Both the position numbers and the translations under genes were made by a program. Below are positions 1 to 9,004 of a stretch of 64,000 nt of DNA, piece after piece. Position 1 is the stretch's first letter, and every line of letters starts with the position of its first letter. Origin of the DNA: Hoeflea prorocentri (GTDB lineage: Bacteria; Pseudomonadota; Alphaproteobacteria; Rhizobiales; Rhizobiaceae); NCBI RefSeq assembly GCF_027944115.1, contig NZ_JAPJZI010000001.1:744001-808000 (forward strand), read 5' to 3'. The notes under the pieces were generated by a model. It was not told the DNA's origin and did no database searches. It saw nothing but the letters and a program-made list of their open reading frames with translations.

Positions 1-1457
1 CTTTTGGTCTGTGAATAAAGCGCGATTGCCTCGCGGCCCATCTCGCGCCCGTAACCCGATTGCTTCATGCCGCCGAAGGGTGATGCCGCGTCCGTTTCAC
101 CCCAGCAATTGACCCAGATCGTGCCGGCCTGAAGGCGTCCTGCCATCCGCCGCACACGGGTCACATCCTGCGACCATAGACCCGCTGCAAGGCCGTAATC
201 CGTGTCGTTTGCGCGCTTCAGCACATCTTCTTCATCGTCGAATTTCAGCACCGAGATGACCGGCCCGAAAATCTCGTCCCGGGCAAGCTTCATATCGTCT
301 GTGACATCGGCGACAATCGTCGGACGGATGAACCAGCCCTCGGACGTGTCGCGCTTGCCCCCTGTCAGTACGGCTGCCCCGTCCGAACGGCCGCCATCGA
401 CATAGCCGAGGATCATGTTCATCTGCCGTTCGCTGATGACGGGTCCAAGGTCATTGGGCGGGTCGTCAAACCCCGGACCAACCTGGAGACCGTCAGCAAT
501 CTCCGTCAGGCCCGAGACCACCTGATCATGTATGGAAGAATGGACATAAAGCCGGCAACCGGCCGTGCAGCTTTGACCATTGTTGCCGAAATTTGCCCAG
601 AAAGCGCCGGGGATCGCCTTCTCAAGGTCGGCGTCTGCAAAGATGATGTTGGCCGCCTTGCCGCCCAGTTCCAGCGAAACCTTCTTCAGATTTCCCTTTG
701 AGGCCACGACGATCTGCCTGCCGGTGCGGGTGCTGCCGGTAAAGCCGATCTTGGCGATACGCGTATGGGCGGCAAGCGCTGCACCGGCCTCTGCGCCCAA
801 CCCCGGCACGACATTGAGCACACCCTCGGGCAGTCCGGCTTCAAGAGCGAGGTCGGCGAGGTAAAGCGCTGAGAGCGGTGTTTCTTCCGACGGTTTCAGG
901 ATCACGGTGTTTCCCGCCGCGAGTGCCGGCGCAAGCTTCCATGCAGCCATGAGCAAGGGGTAGTTCCAGGGCGTGATCAGCCCGCACACGCCGACCGGTT
1001 CAATCAGGGTGTAGTTCAGCCGGTCCGGAATATTCACAGGAATCGTTGCGCCCTCGATCTTGTCGGGCCAGCCGGCAAAATAGCGTATATGCCGTGCCGA
1101 CCACATCGCATCGACATCGCGCGCGACATTCACAGGCTTGCCATTGTCGAGCGCGTCGAGTTGCCCGAATATGTCGGCCCGTTCCTCGATCAGTTCGGCA
1201 AACCGCCACAGGACCTTGCTGCGGGCATCCGGTCCCATCGTTCGCCAGGGGCCGGTCTCGAATGCCCGTGACGCTGCCTCAACAGCCAGATCCACCTCAG
1301 TCTTGCCAGCCCGGGCGACTTCGGTGAGGACTTTGCCGTTCGAGGGGTTGATAACCTCGATGCTGCCATCCGTCTCCACCTGCCGCGACCCGATCCGCAA
1401 CCCCTGCTTCGAGGTAATGAAAGAGGCAACATCCTTGTTTAGTGAAATGGTGCCCAT
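1..1457 (-). CDS. NAD(P)-dependent aldehyde dehydrogenase (3' end cut by window edge)
   Basis: This is an ALDH superfamily enzyme oxidising an aldehyde to a carboxylate in the cytoplasm. The frame is open from an ATG at 1457 to the window edge, giving about 485 residues. ALDH proteins are usually about 490-500 residues, so only the last few residues are missing. Visible motifs are the cofactor and oxyanion segment TPWNYPLLMAAWK, the general-base Glu in LELGGK, the catalytic Cys (about residue 297) in GQSCTAG, and the C-terminal FGGMKQSGYGREMG. It lies 4 bases downstream of the acyl-CoA synthetase stop on the same strand, so the two are probably co-transcribed. An aldehyde to acid to acyl-CoA sequence is a reasonable inference. 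The best family guess is betaine-aldehyde or phenylacetaldehyde type, but the substrate cannot be told from sequence. Confidence 0.93.
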   Translation of the reverse strand, partial: MGTISLNKDVASFITSKQGLRIGSRQVETDGSIEVINPSNGKVLTEVARAGKTEVDLAVEAASRAFETGPWRTMGPDARSKVLWRFAELIEERADIFGQLDALDNGKPVNVARDVDAMWSARHIRYFAGWPDKIEGATIPVNIPDRLNYTLIEPVGVCGLITPWNYPLLMAAWKLAPALAAGNTVILKPSEETPLSALYLADLALEAGLPEGVLNVVPGLGAEAGAALAAHTRIAKIGFTGSTRTGRQIVVASKGNLKKVSLELGGKAANIIFADADLEKAIPGAFWANFGNNGQSCTAGCRLYVHSSIHDQVVSGLTEIADGLQVGPGFDDPPNDLGPVISERQMNMILGYVDGGRSDGAAVLTGGKRDTSEGWFIRPTIVADVTDDMKLARDEIFGPVISVLKFDDEEDVLKRANDTDYGLAAGLWSQDVTRVRRMAGRLQAGTIWVNCWGETDAASPFGGMKQSGYGREMGREAIALYSQTK

Positions 1458-1461
1458 GGTC

Positions 1462-3126
1462 CTACACTCCGGCCTTTTTCTGTTCCGCTTCGCGCAGAAT
1501 ACGGCGGTTGATCTTGCCTGATGAGGTCATCTCGAATTCGTTCACGAACTCGATTTCACGCGGCGCCTTGTAGGCAGCAAGACGGTCGCGCACGTGGTCT
1601 GTCAGCGCATCCTTCAATGCTTCCGTTTCCGCCTCTCCGGCCCGCAGCTTGATGAATGCCTTGACGATCGACCCCCGGTCGGCGTCCGGCTTGCCGACGA
1701 CGGCTGTCTCGGCCACGCACGGGTGGGCGAGGAGGCAGTCTTCGATTTCCGCCGGCCCGATGCGGAAGCCGGAGGACTTGATCAGGTCATCGGACCGGCC
1801 CTTATACCAATAGTAGCCATCCGCATCCCTGACAGCGAGGTCATGGGTTCTCAAGAATTCACCGTGCCGCATCTCGGCTTCCTTGTCAGGATTGTTGAGA
1901 TAACCGAGGAAGCGGGTCGGTGCATCGGCGGTTGTCACGATTTCACCGGGTTCGCCATCACCGACCTCGAGGCCGTCGCCATCAACGAGCCGTACGTCAT
2001 GACCGGGATAGGCCCGGCCCATGGAGCCCGGCTTTCGCGGGAAGAGGGCGGCGCAGTTGCCTATCAGGTGATTGACTTCCGTCATGCCGTAAAATTCATT
2101 GCAGACGACACCCAGCCTTTGTTCCGCCCATTCAAGGGTTTCGGCCGCCAGCGCCTCGCCGCCCGTGCAGATGACGCGCAAGGAGAGATCATAATCCTCG
2201 CGCGGATTTTGCGTCTGGGCGAGCCGTTTGATGGCCGTTGGCGCCAGAAAGGTGTGTGTGACCTTGTGCTTTTCCATGAACCGGTAGGCCCAATCCGCCT
2301 TGAAACGGTCCAGGGACGTCGCGATCGTCCGTCCGGCCATCCAGGCGGGGAACAACATGTCCAGAAGGCCGCCCACCCAGGCCCAGTCGGATGGCGACCA
2401 GTAGACGGCGTCGTCATCTTCCATCGACAGATCGAAGAACAGATTGATGGATGGTGTGTAGGACGCCAGCACCCGATGACCGTGAAGGATACCCTTCGGC
2501 TTGCCGGTCGATCCGGATGTGTACATTAGAAGGGCGGGATCGTCGGCGCCCCGGTAGGTCGCCGTAAAGCCGTCAGACGATGTCCGAAATGCTTTGGCCA
2601 GATCGAGTTCGCCGGCTTGCGGTGTACGCAGGAGGACATGTTTGAGGTGCGGAAAGGTGGCGGGAGCGTCGCCACGCAGGCTGCTCCATGCCGCCTCGTC
2701 GGTCAGGATCACCGGGGCGCGGCAATCGTTCAGCGCGTGGCTCAGCGTGTCGGGTCCGTAGAGCTGGGACAGTGTGACGGCAACGGCTCCGAGTTTGCAG
2801 ATCGCCATGTGGGCGACGGCCGTATCGGGATGCTGCCCGGTGTGCAGGGCAATCAGGTCACCGGCACCGTAGCCGAGGCCCGCGAGATACGCGGCGAGGC
2901 TGGATGCCGCCTGCTCGACTTCGGCAAAACTCATCGTTTCAATCACACCATCCGGGGTTTCAAAAACGACGGCTGTCCTGCCACGGCTACCAGGACCCAG
3001 ATGCCTGCCGAGCGTCATATGATAGATATTCGCCGATTGCGGCCACGTGATCCGCAGGTCGCCGGATGACCGGTCAAGGTTCAGCCGCCGGAGCTCTTCT
3101 TCGGAAAGCTTGTCGGTGTAGTCCAA
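1462..3126 (-). CDS. AMP-forming acyl-CoA synthetase
   Basis: This 554-residue member of the ANL superfamily activates a carboxylic acid to an acyl-adenylate and then to a CoA thioester. The P-loop-like A3 motif is YTSGSTGKPKG (about residues 203-213). The A5 region reads EFYGMTEVN, the hinge segment is YKGRSDDLIKSSGFRIGP, and the catalytic lysine region near the C terminus is SSGKINRR. The overall form (WSPSDWAW, LMYTSGSTG) resembles acetyl-, propionyl- or medium-chain acyl-CoA synthetases rather than long-chain FadD. The gene leads a two-gene unit with the aldehyde dehydrogenase and is divergent from an MFS transporter across about 300 bases. Its natural acid is unknown. Confidence 0.9.
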   Translation of the reverse strand: MDYTDKLSEEELRRLNLDRSSGDLRITWPQSANIYHMTLGRHLGPGSRGRTAVVFETPDGVIETMSFAEVEQAASSLAAYLAGLGYGAGDLIALHTGQHPDTAVAHMAICKLGAVAVTLSQLYGPDTLSHALNDCRAPVILTDEAAWSSLRGDAPATFPHLKHVLLRTPQAGELDLAKAFRTSSDGFTATYRGADDPALLMYTSGSTGKPKGILHGHRVLASYTPSINLFFDLSMEDDDAVYWSPSDWAWVGGLLDMLFPAWMAGRTIATSLDRFKADWAYRFMEKHKVTHTFLAPTAIKRLAQTQNPREDYDLSLRVICTGGEALAAETLEWAEQRLGVVCNEFYGMTEVNHLIGNCAALFPRKPGSMGRAYPGHDVRLVDGDGLEVGDGEPGEIVTTADAPTRFLGYLNNPDKEAEMRHGEFLRTHDLAVRDADGYYWYKGRSDDLIKSSGFRIGPAEIEDCLLAHPCVAETAVVGKPDADRGSIVKAFIKLRAGEAETEALKDALTDHVRDRLAAYKAPREIEFVNEFEMTSSGKINRRILREAEQKKAGV

Positions 3127-3422
3127 ATGCTCCTCCCATGGCCTGGCCGGTCAATTTACGTGTTGTCGGTGTGGTGGAACCGGGGTCTGACGGCACGGCA
3201 AGCGTTCTTAACATATTTGTCTTTACAAGTTAACATTCAATCTGGTGCCAGGGGGCTTGTTTTAGCATCATACAGAGGCTTTATGCTTGTCCTGCACGCC
3301 GCATTCGGGTGCAGTGGATCCGAAGTGAAAAGCATGAGGGCTGAAGATATGATTTGCACACAGGGACCCATGGTGTGGGCCGGCGGTTCTGATGCGCATG
3401 CTGATCGGGAAGGGCAGGCCGG
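3127..3422. other. Divergent intergenic region (promoters of acyl-CoA synthetase and MFS genes)
   Basis: About 296 bases without a convincing gene lie between two divergent genes. The stretch around 3205-3245 is AT-rich and contains TTAAC ... GTTAA arms around a TTGT-CTTT-ACAA core, but the arms are unequally spaced, so I do not call an operator. Promoters for both directions must lie here; no clean -35/-10 pair was identified. Confidence 0.4.
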
Positions 3423-4622
3423 GTGAGTGCAAAAGGCCTGTCACGCGACGCCTTGAGCGTGCCGATTGCCTGCCTGCAGTGTTTTTGTGCCGGCTCTCTT
3501 TATGCCTGGAGCGCCATGATAACGGCCTTGCGCGAGTCATTTGGCGTAAGCGTCGAGCATGCGGGCTTTGTCTTTTCCATCGCGATTATTTCTTTCACCC
3601 TTGCCTTGCTGTTGTCCGCGCGGCTTCCCATTGACCTTTCCGGTCCAAGAGCGCGCTCGGTCTTTTGCCTTGTCGGCGCAGTGGCTCTCCTCGCATCGTC
3701 AATGGCAGGCAGCTTTCCCCTTTTTGCGATCTGCTTCGGTGTCGGTTTCGGGGCTGCCAGCGGCGCTATCTATCTTGCCTGTCTTGATGTTGCGGCACGA
3801 TCGGATGCGCGCAGGGCCGACATGAACACTGCGTTGGTGGTTGCCGCGTTCGGTCTTGGCGGTGCGGTATTCGGTCCGGCCCTGAGGCTGCTGGTTGCGC
3901 AAGGATGGGGATTGCAGGCCCTCCTGCTTCCGGCGCTCTGTCTGGTTTTCGCTGCCTGTTTCGCCGTATTGGGAAAATCCGATAACAGGCGGATTACAAG
4001 AGAAAAAATCGATGCGGAGAAGGCAAGTCATCACAATGATCTGAATGTCGGTCTGTGGCTTCCGCTCCTTTGGTTCGGTTTTGCGTTTGCTTCGGCCGCC
4101 GGCTTGATGACCCTTGGCCTGGCCGGTGCGATCATAGAGGAGGGCGGAGGCTCCGTCTGGTTGTCCGGAGCAGGCATCGCAGCGATTGCGATTGCCAATA
4201 CCACGGGACGATTATGCTCCGGTCTGTTTACCCGGATTGTCAGGCTGGATCGGCTGATTGTGCTGCCGCCGCTTTTGTCGTCGTTTGGGCTTTTCGTCTG
4301 CATCTGGGTTGCCGAACCGGCCGCCATTGTCGTCGGTCTTGTTGTTGTCGCCTTGGCATACGGCCTCGTTGCGTCGCTCTACCCGATCGTGACCCGGCAA
4401 CTTCTCGGCAGTGACGGGTTTGCCCGCTATTTCTCGATTATTTTCACCGCCTGGGGTCTGGCGGGGCTTGCAAGTCCCTGGCTCGCTGGTGCCGTATTGG
4501 CGCGCAGCGGTGACTTTCGTGCCGCGCTTGGCGTCGGTGTGGCGGCTGCGGTGGTGTCTATGGCTTTGTCGATTGCGACCGCCGTCTTCTTGCGCCGGGC
4601 CGTGGTGCGCGGTGTTCGCTAA
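3423..4622 (+). CDS. MFS transporter, OFA (oxalate/formate antiporter)-like
   Basis: This 399-residue inner-membrane carrier has about 12 hydrophobic segments. The N-terminal region (IACLQCFCAGSLYAWS ... ITALRESFGVSVEHAGFVFS) resembles the OFA group of the major facilitator superfamily, whose known members exchange small carboxylates. The frame starts with GTG at 3423; an in-frame ATG is not available nearby. The short basic loop between TM6 and TM7 (GKSDNRRITREKIDAEK, about residues 182-198) fits the usual MFS central loop. It is divergent from the acyl-CoA synthetase and aldehyde dehydrogenase pair, so carboxylate uptake for that pair is an attractive but unproven role. Confidence 0.8.
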   Translation: MSAKGLSRDALSVPIACLQCFCAGSLYAWSAMITALRESFGVSVEHAGFVFSIAIISFTLALLLSARLPIDLSGPRARSVFCLVGAVALLASSMAGSFPLFAICFGVGFGAASGAIYLACLDVAARSDARRADMNTALVVAAFGLGGAVFGPALRLLVAQGWGLQALLLPALCLVFAACFAVLGKSDNRRITREKIDAEKASHHNDLNVGLWLPLLWFGFAFASAAGLMTLGLAGAIIEEGGGSVWLSGAGIAAIAIANTTGRLCSGLFTRIVRLDRLIVLPPLLSSFGLFVCIWVAEPAAIVVGLVVVALAYGLVASLYPIVTRQLLGSDGFARYFSIIFTAWGLAGLASPWLAGAVLARSGDFRAALGVGVAAAVVSMALSIATAVFLRRAVVRGVR

Positions 4623-4718
4623 CTGCAATCGAAGACCTGGCCGACATGCTTTTCCAGCGCACCGGCCGTGCAGGTCATCATACGATGAAACCAGCGATTT
4701 GTATTATCATATTGCTTG

Positions 4719-6080
4719 TTATGAATTCGGAATTTCCGGTTTCGCCGTCGCCTCTTGTGATGAAATTGTCAGGCTGAGTATTGCGGCGGCGGCGATGGTG
4801 GCCGCCGACAGAAGGAACACCGGTGGGCCGGCGATTGTGTAGAGCAGTCCGCCGGCAATCAGGCCTGCAATGCTGGCTGCCGCGCCGAGACTGCTTGCAA
4901 GGCCCTGGACGGCACCTTGCATGCTTTCACCGGATCGGCTGGACAGGACAGCCATGAATGTCGGCCACATAAGCCCGTTGCCGAGTGCGATGAGGATGGC
5001 CGCGGCGTAGATCGCGGTCCAGCTATTTGCGAGCAGAAATGCGAACCCGCAGGCCAGGAACAGGCTTCCGGCCACAATAAGTGTTTTTTCCGACAGCCTG
5101 GGCGAAAGCCAGGCCAGCACCGGGCCCTGGACGATGACCATGCACAGGCTGAGGACAGCAAAATAGGTTCCGGTATCGGTGACAGACCAGTTGAGACCGA
5201 TGGCTGCATGGGTCGGAAAGGCAACATAGAAAGAGCTGAAGCCAAGCATGACAAGAAAATTGACCGTGAGCAGCGCCGGCATTTGTGGAATGCGCATAAT
5301 GCTGGCGGTGGGTGTTTCATCGCAGCCTTCGAGCCGATACCCCTCCTTGGTTTCCTGACCGAACACCTTGCACGCGTTCGGCATGCCCGGTTTTTCGGCA
5401 AGGAGAGCCGGACGGCTTTCCTTCAGCCCGAAGGCAATCAGGAAAAGAGCGATGGTGGAAATGATCAGTGCGGCGATCACCGGCAGTATCTCGCCATAGA
5501 TCGTTGCACCCAAAAGCCCCGCGAGCGCCGGTCCGAGGATAAATCCGGCATTTGTCGACATCGCCATACGGCCGAAATTTTCCGCCCGGTGACGATCGTC
5601 GGTCATGTCTGCGAGATATGCATTTGCAACCGATACGTTGCCGCCGGTCAGCCCGTCGGTTGCGCGAGCGAGGAACAGGAGAACAAGCGGCAGGGTGATC
5701 GTAAATTGGCCGAAGAGAACCGAATCGACCTCGATCAGCGCGCCTTCCGGCAGGAAAAAGGCGGTGAGAAAGACGAGCCAGGAGATGAGTGTGCCGAGTT
5801 GGCTGACCAGCAGAACCCGCCGGCGCCCGATCCGGTCGGACCACCGGCCCAGAACCGGCGCGCCGATCAGCTGGAAAGCCGAATAGGTGGATGCCAGGGC
5901 TCCGAAGACGAGAGCGTTGCCGCCCCAATCTGTCACAAGGAAAACAAGAAAGGGCAGGACGATGCTGAAGCCCAGCGTGCCGACGAAATTCACCGACAGG
6001 ATCGGCAGAAGCGGCACGAGGCCGGGCCCCGGCCTTATGATGTCGGCGTTGGTCAAGATGAAGTCCCCCGGTTGGCTCAT
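4719..6080 (-). CDS. MFS efflux-type transporter
   Basis: This 453-residue major facilitator superfamily protein has about 12 predicted membrane segments. The motif between TM2 and TM3, GRWSDRIGRRRVLL, is the classical MFS motif A of drug/H+ antiporters. The N half (LPFLVFLVTDWGGNALVFGALASTYSAFQ) looks like the TetA and multidrug subgroup. A longer hydrophilic central loop (about residues 220-258) includes an acidic segment. The start codon sits directly beside a 13-base palindrome (6079-6091), which could be a repressor site, though no regulator gene is adjacent. It converges on the OFA-like transporter gene. The substrate is unknown. Confidence 0.83.
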   Translation of the reverse strand: MSQPGDFILTNADIIRPGPGLVPLLPILSVNFVGTLGFSIVLPFLVFLVTDWGGNALVFGALASTYSAFQLIGAPVLGRWSDRIGRRRVLLVSQLGTLISWLVFLTAFFLPEGALIEVDSVLFGQFTITLPLVLLFLARATDGLTGGNVSVANAYLADMTDDRHRAENFGRMAMSTNAGFILGPALAGLLGATIYGEILPVIAALIISTIALFLIAFGLKESRPALLAEKPGMPNACKVFGQETKEGYRLEGCDETPTASIMRIPQMPALLTVNFLVMLGFSSFYVAFPTHAAIGLNWSVTDTGTYFAVLSLCMVIVQGPVLAWLSPRLSEKTLIVAGSLFLACGFAFLLANSWTAIYAAAILIALGNGLMWPTFMAVLSSRSGESMQGAVQGLASSLGAAASIAGLIAGGLLYTIAGPPVFLLSAATIAAAAILSLTISSQEATAKPEIPNS

Positions 6081-6091
6081 GATAATATCAT
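6079..6091. promoter_or_regulatory. 13-bp palindrome overlapping the MFS start codon
   Basis: The sequence is a perfect ATGATA-A-TATCAT inverted repeat that includes part of the initiation codon of the minus-strand MFS gene. A protein bound here would block initiation or the nearby promoter. It is short and AT-rich and may be chance. Confidence 0.25.
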
Positions 6092-6157
6092 CAGGCCAGC
6101 CGGTTCAAATCGCCCCTGTGCGGGAAACGGAACGGTCGGGAAAGATGGTGCGTTTAT

Positions 6158-7117
6158 CTAGTGCTGTGCCGATCCGCCGGTGCGCTGACGCTGCTCATGG
6201 GCAGCCGACCCGATCGTCTCGGAGGCATTGCCCTTGAGTGCTGGGGCATCGATGCCGTCACCGCCGGCATCGGCGGCGCGCTGAACACGGTTCGCCGCGA
6301 TCCGCAGAATGCTCATACCGTCGCGGATTTCCTGGTCGGCATAGGCGACGCCTATGCTGACATTGCCCCAGGGCGCTTCGGCCTGTTCGCCCCGCGACCT
6401 GACTGCTTGCAAGATACGCTCACAGGTGCGGATGGCCGTCTTTGGTTCCGTGTTGGGAAAGACAATTGCAAATGTGTCTTCGCCGGTCCTGCCGACGCTG
6501 TCATAGGCGCGGGTCTGATCGACCAGGAGTTTCGATAGTTCCTTTAAGAGCGCATCGCCGGCGGCATGCCCCTCCGCATCGTTGATACCCTCGAAACCGT
6601 CAAGACGGACCGATGCAACCGAAAGCGGTGACTGGAACCGACGATAGCGGTTGAACTCGCCATCGAGAATATTGAGCAGGTTGGCGGTGTTGTGCAGGCC
6701 GGTCAGGCTGTCGCGCAAAGCCTGCTCTTTGAGCCGGCGATGGGCGAACTCAAAATCCCTGATGCTGAGGATGTCATGAAGTCCTTCATCATCGACCACA
6801 GGTATATGCCGGATACCATTCTTGATCATTGTCTCGTAGATGTCATCCATCGGATCGTCCGAACGGCAGGTGACGACCGAACTGGTCATGACGTCGGAGA
6901 CAGTCTTTTCAAAGAAAGCCTGTTCGAATTCGACCATGGAACGGACGAGGTCGCGCTCGGACATGATGCCGACGAGCCTGAACTCATTGTCGACCACCGG
7001 AAGCGCGCCGATATTGTTGGTCTGCAGCAGATGCGCGGCTTCCAGCAGGCTTTTGTTCGGACCAATGAGCTTGATCTCGTTCTGACCCTTGTGCATCAGC
7101 AATTGGCGGATTCGCAT
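6158..7117 (-). CDS. CBS-pair protein with degenerate GGDEF domain
   Basis: I place the start at the ATG at 7117, which has a CAGGGG ribosome site, giving 319 residues; upstream ATGs in frame lack one. The N-terminal half (about residues 1-125) is a tandem CBS domain pair (NNIGALPVVDNEFRLVGIMSERDL and GIRHIPVVDDEGLHDILSIRDFE), which usually binds adenine nucleotides. It is followed by a diguanylate-cyclase fold (DSLTGLHNTANLLNIL ...). The signature loop reads R-TGEDT-FAIVFP instead of RYGGDEF, so four of the five GG(D/E)EF positions differ, and the usual catalytic acid is Asp, not Glu. Synthesis of cyclic-di-GMP is therefore unlikely. A role as a nucleotide-sensing or binding protein is inferred. 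It follows no operon partner except the distant MFS gene. Confidence 0.85.
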   Translation of the reverse strand: MRIRQLLMHKGQNEIKLIGPNKSLLEAAHLLQTNNIGALPVVDNEFRLVGIMSERDLVRSMVEFEQAFFEKTVSDVMTSSVVTCRSDDPMDDIYETMIKNGIRHIPVVDDEGLHDILSIRDFEFAHRRLKEQALRDSLTGLHNTANLLNILDGEFNRYRRFQSPLSVASVRLDGFEGINDAEGHAAGDALLKELSKLLVDQTRAYDSVGRTGEDTFAIVFPNTEPKTAIRTCERILQAVRSRGEQAEAPWGNVSIGVAYADQEIRDGMSILRIAANRVQRAADAGGDGIDAPALKGNASETIGSAAHEQRQRTGGSAQH

Positions 7118-7285
7118 TTCTGTACCCCTGAGCGGATTCCGTTTCGCGCATAGATTGTCTGTTGCTATCATTAAGAAAGCGTTCAGCCGCGGACTGCGCC
7201 TTTCCGCAATGGTCAATAAAGAATTGCGGTTGTTGCCTGACTTGCTCCAACCCAGGGCCGCCAGTCGGGCTTCGCGACTGCTGTC

Positions 7286-8101
7286 TTAAGCGTGTGAGCC
7301 CAATTCCCCGGCGTTTTTCTGCCTGACGAATGCACGTTTCGAGACCAGCGAAGCGGTGATGACACCGATTGTCACCAGGGCAATGAGGATCGTCGACAGT
7401 GCGTTGATTTCCGGACTGACGCCGAGCCTGACAGCGCTGAAAATACGGATCGGCAATGTAGTGGAGGCGGGGCCGGATGTGAACGATGCAATGACCAGAT
7501 CATCAAGCGACAAGGTAAAGGCAAGCAGCCAGCCGGAAATCACGGCCGGCGCGATGATGGGGAGTGTCACGCTGCGAAAGGCGTCGAACGGGGTGCAACC
7601 GAGATCGAGCGCGGCCTCTTCGATGGAGCGGTCAAAGCTGACAAGGCGTGACGAGACAACGACCGACACGTAACACATGGCGAATGTGGTATGCGCCAGC
7701 ACAATGGTGAAGACGCCCCGGTCGAGGCCGATCGCGATGAAAAGGAGCAGCAGCGACAGGCCGGTGATCACTTCAGGCATGACCAGCGGTGCGTAGGTCA
7801 TGCCTGAGAACAGGGTTCGGCCAAAGAACCTGCCGCCGCGCACCATCACATAAGCCGCCATCGTGCCGAGCACCGTTGCGGCGGTGGATGAAAACAGGGC
7901 GACCTTCAGCGTTACCCATGCAGCGTCGAGAAAAGACTGGTTCTGCAGAAGCTCAAAATACCATTTTGTCGAGAAGCCCGCCCAGACCGTGACCAGCCGT
8001 GAGGCGTTGAAACTGTAGACGATCAAGATGATCATCGGGATGTAAAGGAAGGCAAATCCGAGTGTCAGCGCAGTGACGTTAAACCAGCTCAGGCGTCTCA
8101 T
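7286..8101 (-). CDS. potI: Putrescine/spermidine ABC transporter permease (PotI/PotC type)
   Basis: This 271-residue inner-membrane permease has six hydrophobic segments and a binding-protein-dependent transport domain. The EAA loop that docks on the ATPase reads EEAALDLGCTPFDAFRSVTLPI (about residues 161-182). The opening, YIPMIILIVYSFNASRLVTVWAGFS, and the LAHTTFAMCYVSVVVSSRL segment are typical of the PotC/PotI side of polyamine importers. The start overlaps the stop of the upstream permease by four bases, showing translational coupling. It is the last gene of the transporter operon. Confidence 0.9.
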   Translation of the reverse strand: MRRLSWFNVTALTLGFAFLYIPMIILIVYSFNASRLVTVWAGFSTKWYFELLQNQSFLDAAWVTLKVALFSSTAATVLGTMAAYVMVRGGRFFGRTLFSGMTYAPLVMPEVITGLSLLLLFIAIGLDRGVFTIVLAHTTFAMCYVSVVVSSRLVSFDRSIEEAALDLGCTPFDAFRSVTLPIIAPAVISGWLLAFTLSLDDLVIASFTSGPASTTLPIRIFSAVRLGVSPEINALSTILIALVTIGVITASLVSKRAFVRQKNAGELGSHA

Positions 8102-8994
8102 CGGCCGGCCTCATTCTGGCGTTGCTGGTTGCGCTGGAACAGGGCGATCGGAACGATCAGTACCACCAGCAGGACAACGGCGACCGCGGAGGCGACCGGC
8201 CAGTCGCGATTGGTAAAAAATTCTTCCCACAGCACCTTGCCCATCATCAGCGTGCCGGAGCCGCCGAGCAATGAGGGGATGACGAACTCGCCGAGGACCG
8301 GGATGAACACCAGGAAACAGCCGGCGACAACACCGGGCCGCGAAAGCGGCGCGGTGACCAGCCAGAATGCCTGGGTGCGCGAGCAGCCCAGATCTTCGGC
8401 TGCCTCAATGAGGGAATCGTCCAGCTTGTCGAGCGTTGCGAATATCGGCAGTACCATGAACGGCAGATAGGTGTAGACGATGCCGATATAGACGGCGACG
8501 GAGGTGTTCAGCAAAGTGAGCGGTTCATTGATGATGCCCAACGCCAGCAGCACCTGATTGAGGAGGCCTTCCTGGCTCAAAATACCCATCCAGGCATAGA
8601 CGCGGATAAGGAAACTGGTCCAGAAGGGGAGGATGACGAGGACCATGAGAATGACCCGCCACGATTGGGGCGCCTTCGCCATCCCGTAGGCGATCGGAAA
8701 CCCGACAGCCAGGGTCAGGAAGGTCGATACGAGCGCGATGGTCAGGCTCGACAGAAATGCCTTCCAGTAGAGATTGTCCTCGGTCAGAAAGATAAAGTTC
8801 TCAAAATCGAGCTGGCTGAGAAACTCCACAAAGCCGCTCCAGCCCGCCGACAGGTCCAGCGTCGGAACATAGGGCGGGATGGCGATCGCAAAGTCGGACA
8901 GCGATATCTTCAGAACGATCAGGAACGGGACAAGAAACAGCACCAGCAGCCACAGATACGGAATGGCGATGAGTATGATGCGGCGCAGGTTCAC
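8098..8994 (-). CDS. potH: Putrescine/spermidine ABC transporter permease (PotH/PotB type)
   Basis: This 298-residue permease has a long periplasmic stretch after TM1 (YVPTLDLSAGWSGFVEFLSQ) and the DLNWKAF-like region typical of PotB/PotH. Its EAA loop reads EAAEDLGCSRTQAFWLVTAPLSRPG. The phrase PSLLGGSGTLMMGKVLWEEFF near the C terminus is characteristic of this permease subfamily. It lies 10 bases downstream of the ATPase stop and overlaps the second permease by four bases. The two permeases should form the heterodimeric channel. Confidence 0.9.
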   Translation of the reverse strand: MNLRRIILIAIPYLWLLVLFLVPFLIVLKISLSDFAIAIPPYVPTLDLSAGWSGFVEFLSQLDFENFIFLTEDNLYWKAFLSSLTIALVSTFLTLAVGFPIAYGMAKAPQSWRVILMVLVILPFWTSFLIRVYAWMGILSQEGLLNQVLLALGIINEPLTLLNTSVAVYIGIVYTYLPFMVLPIFATLDKLDDSLIEAAEDLGCSRTQAFWLVTAPLSRPGVVAGCFLVFIPVLGEFVIPSLLGGSGTLMMGKVLWEEFFTNRDWPVASAVAVVLLVVLIVPIALFQRNQQRQNEAGR

Positions 8995-9004
8995 AGCCCT
9001 TCTC

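Noticed and set aside
3205-3245. Operator dyad with TTAAC and GTTAA arms upstream of the acyl-CoA synthetase gene
   Set aside because: The arms are at unequal distance from the TTGT-CTTT-ACAA core and the region is AT-rich, so chance is likely.
4917-6161. A 414-codon plus-strand frame over the MFS gene
   Set aside because: Its hydrophilic, Lys, Glu and Gln rich translation is the antisense of membrane helices.
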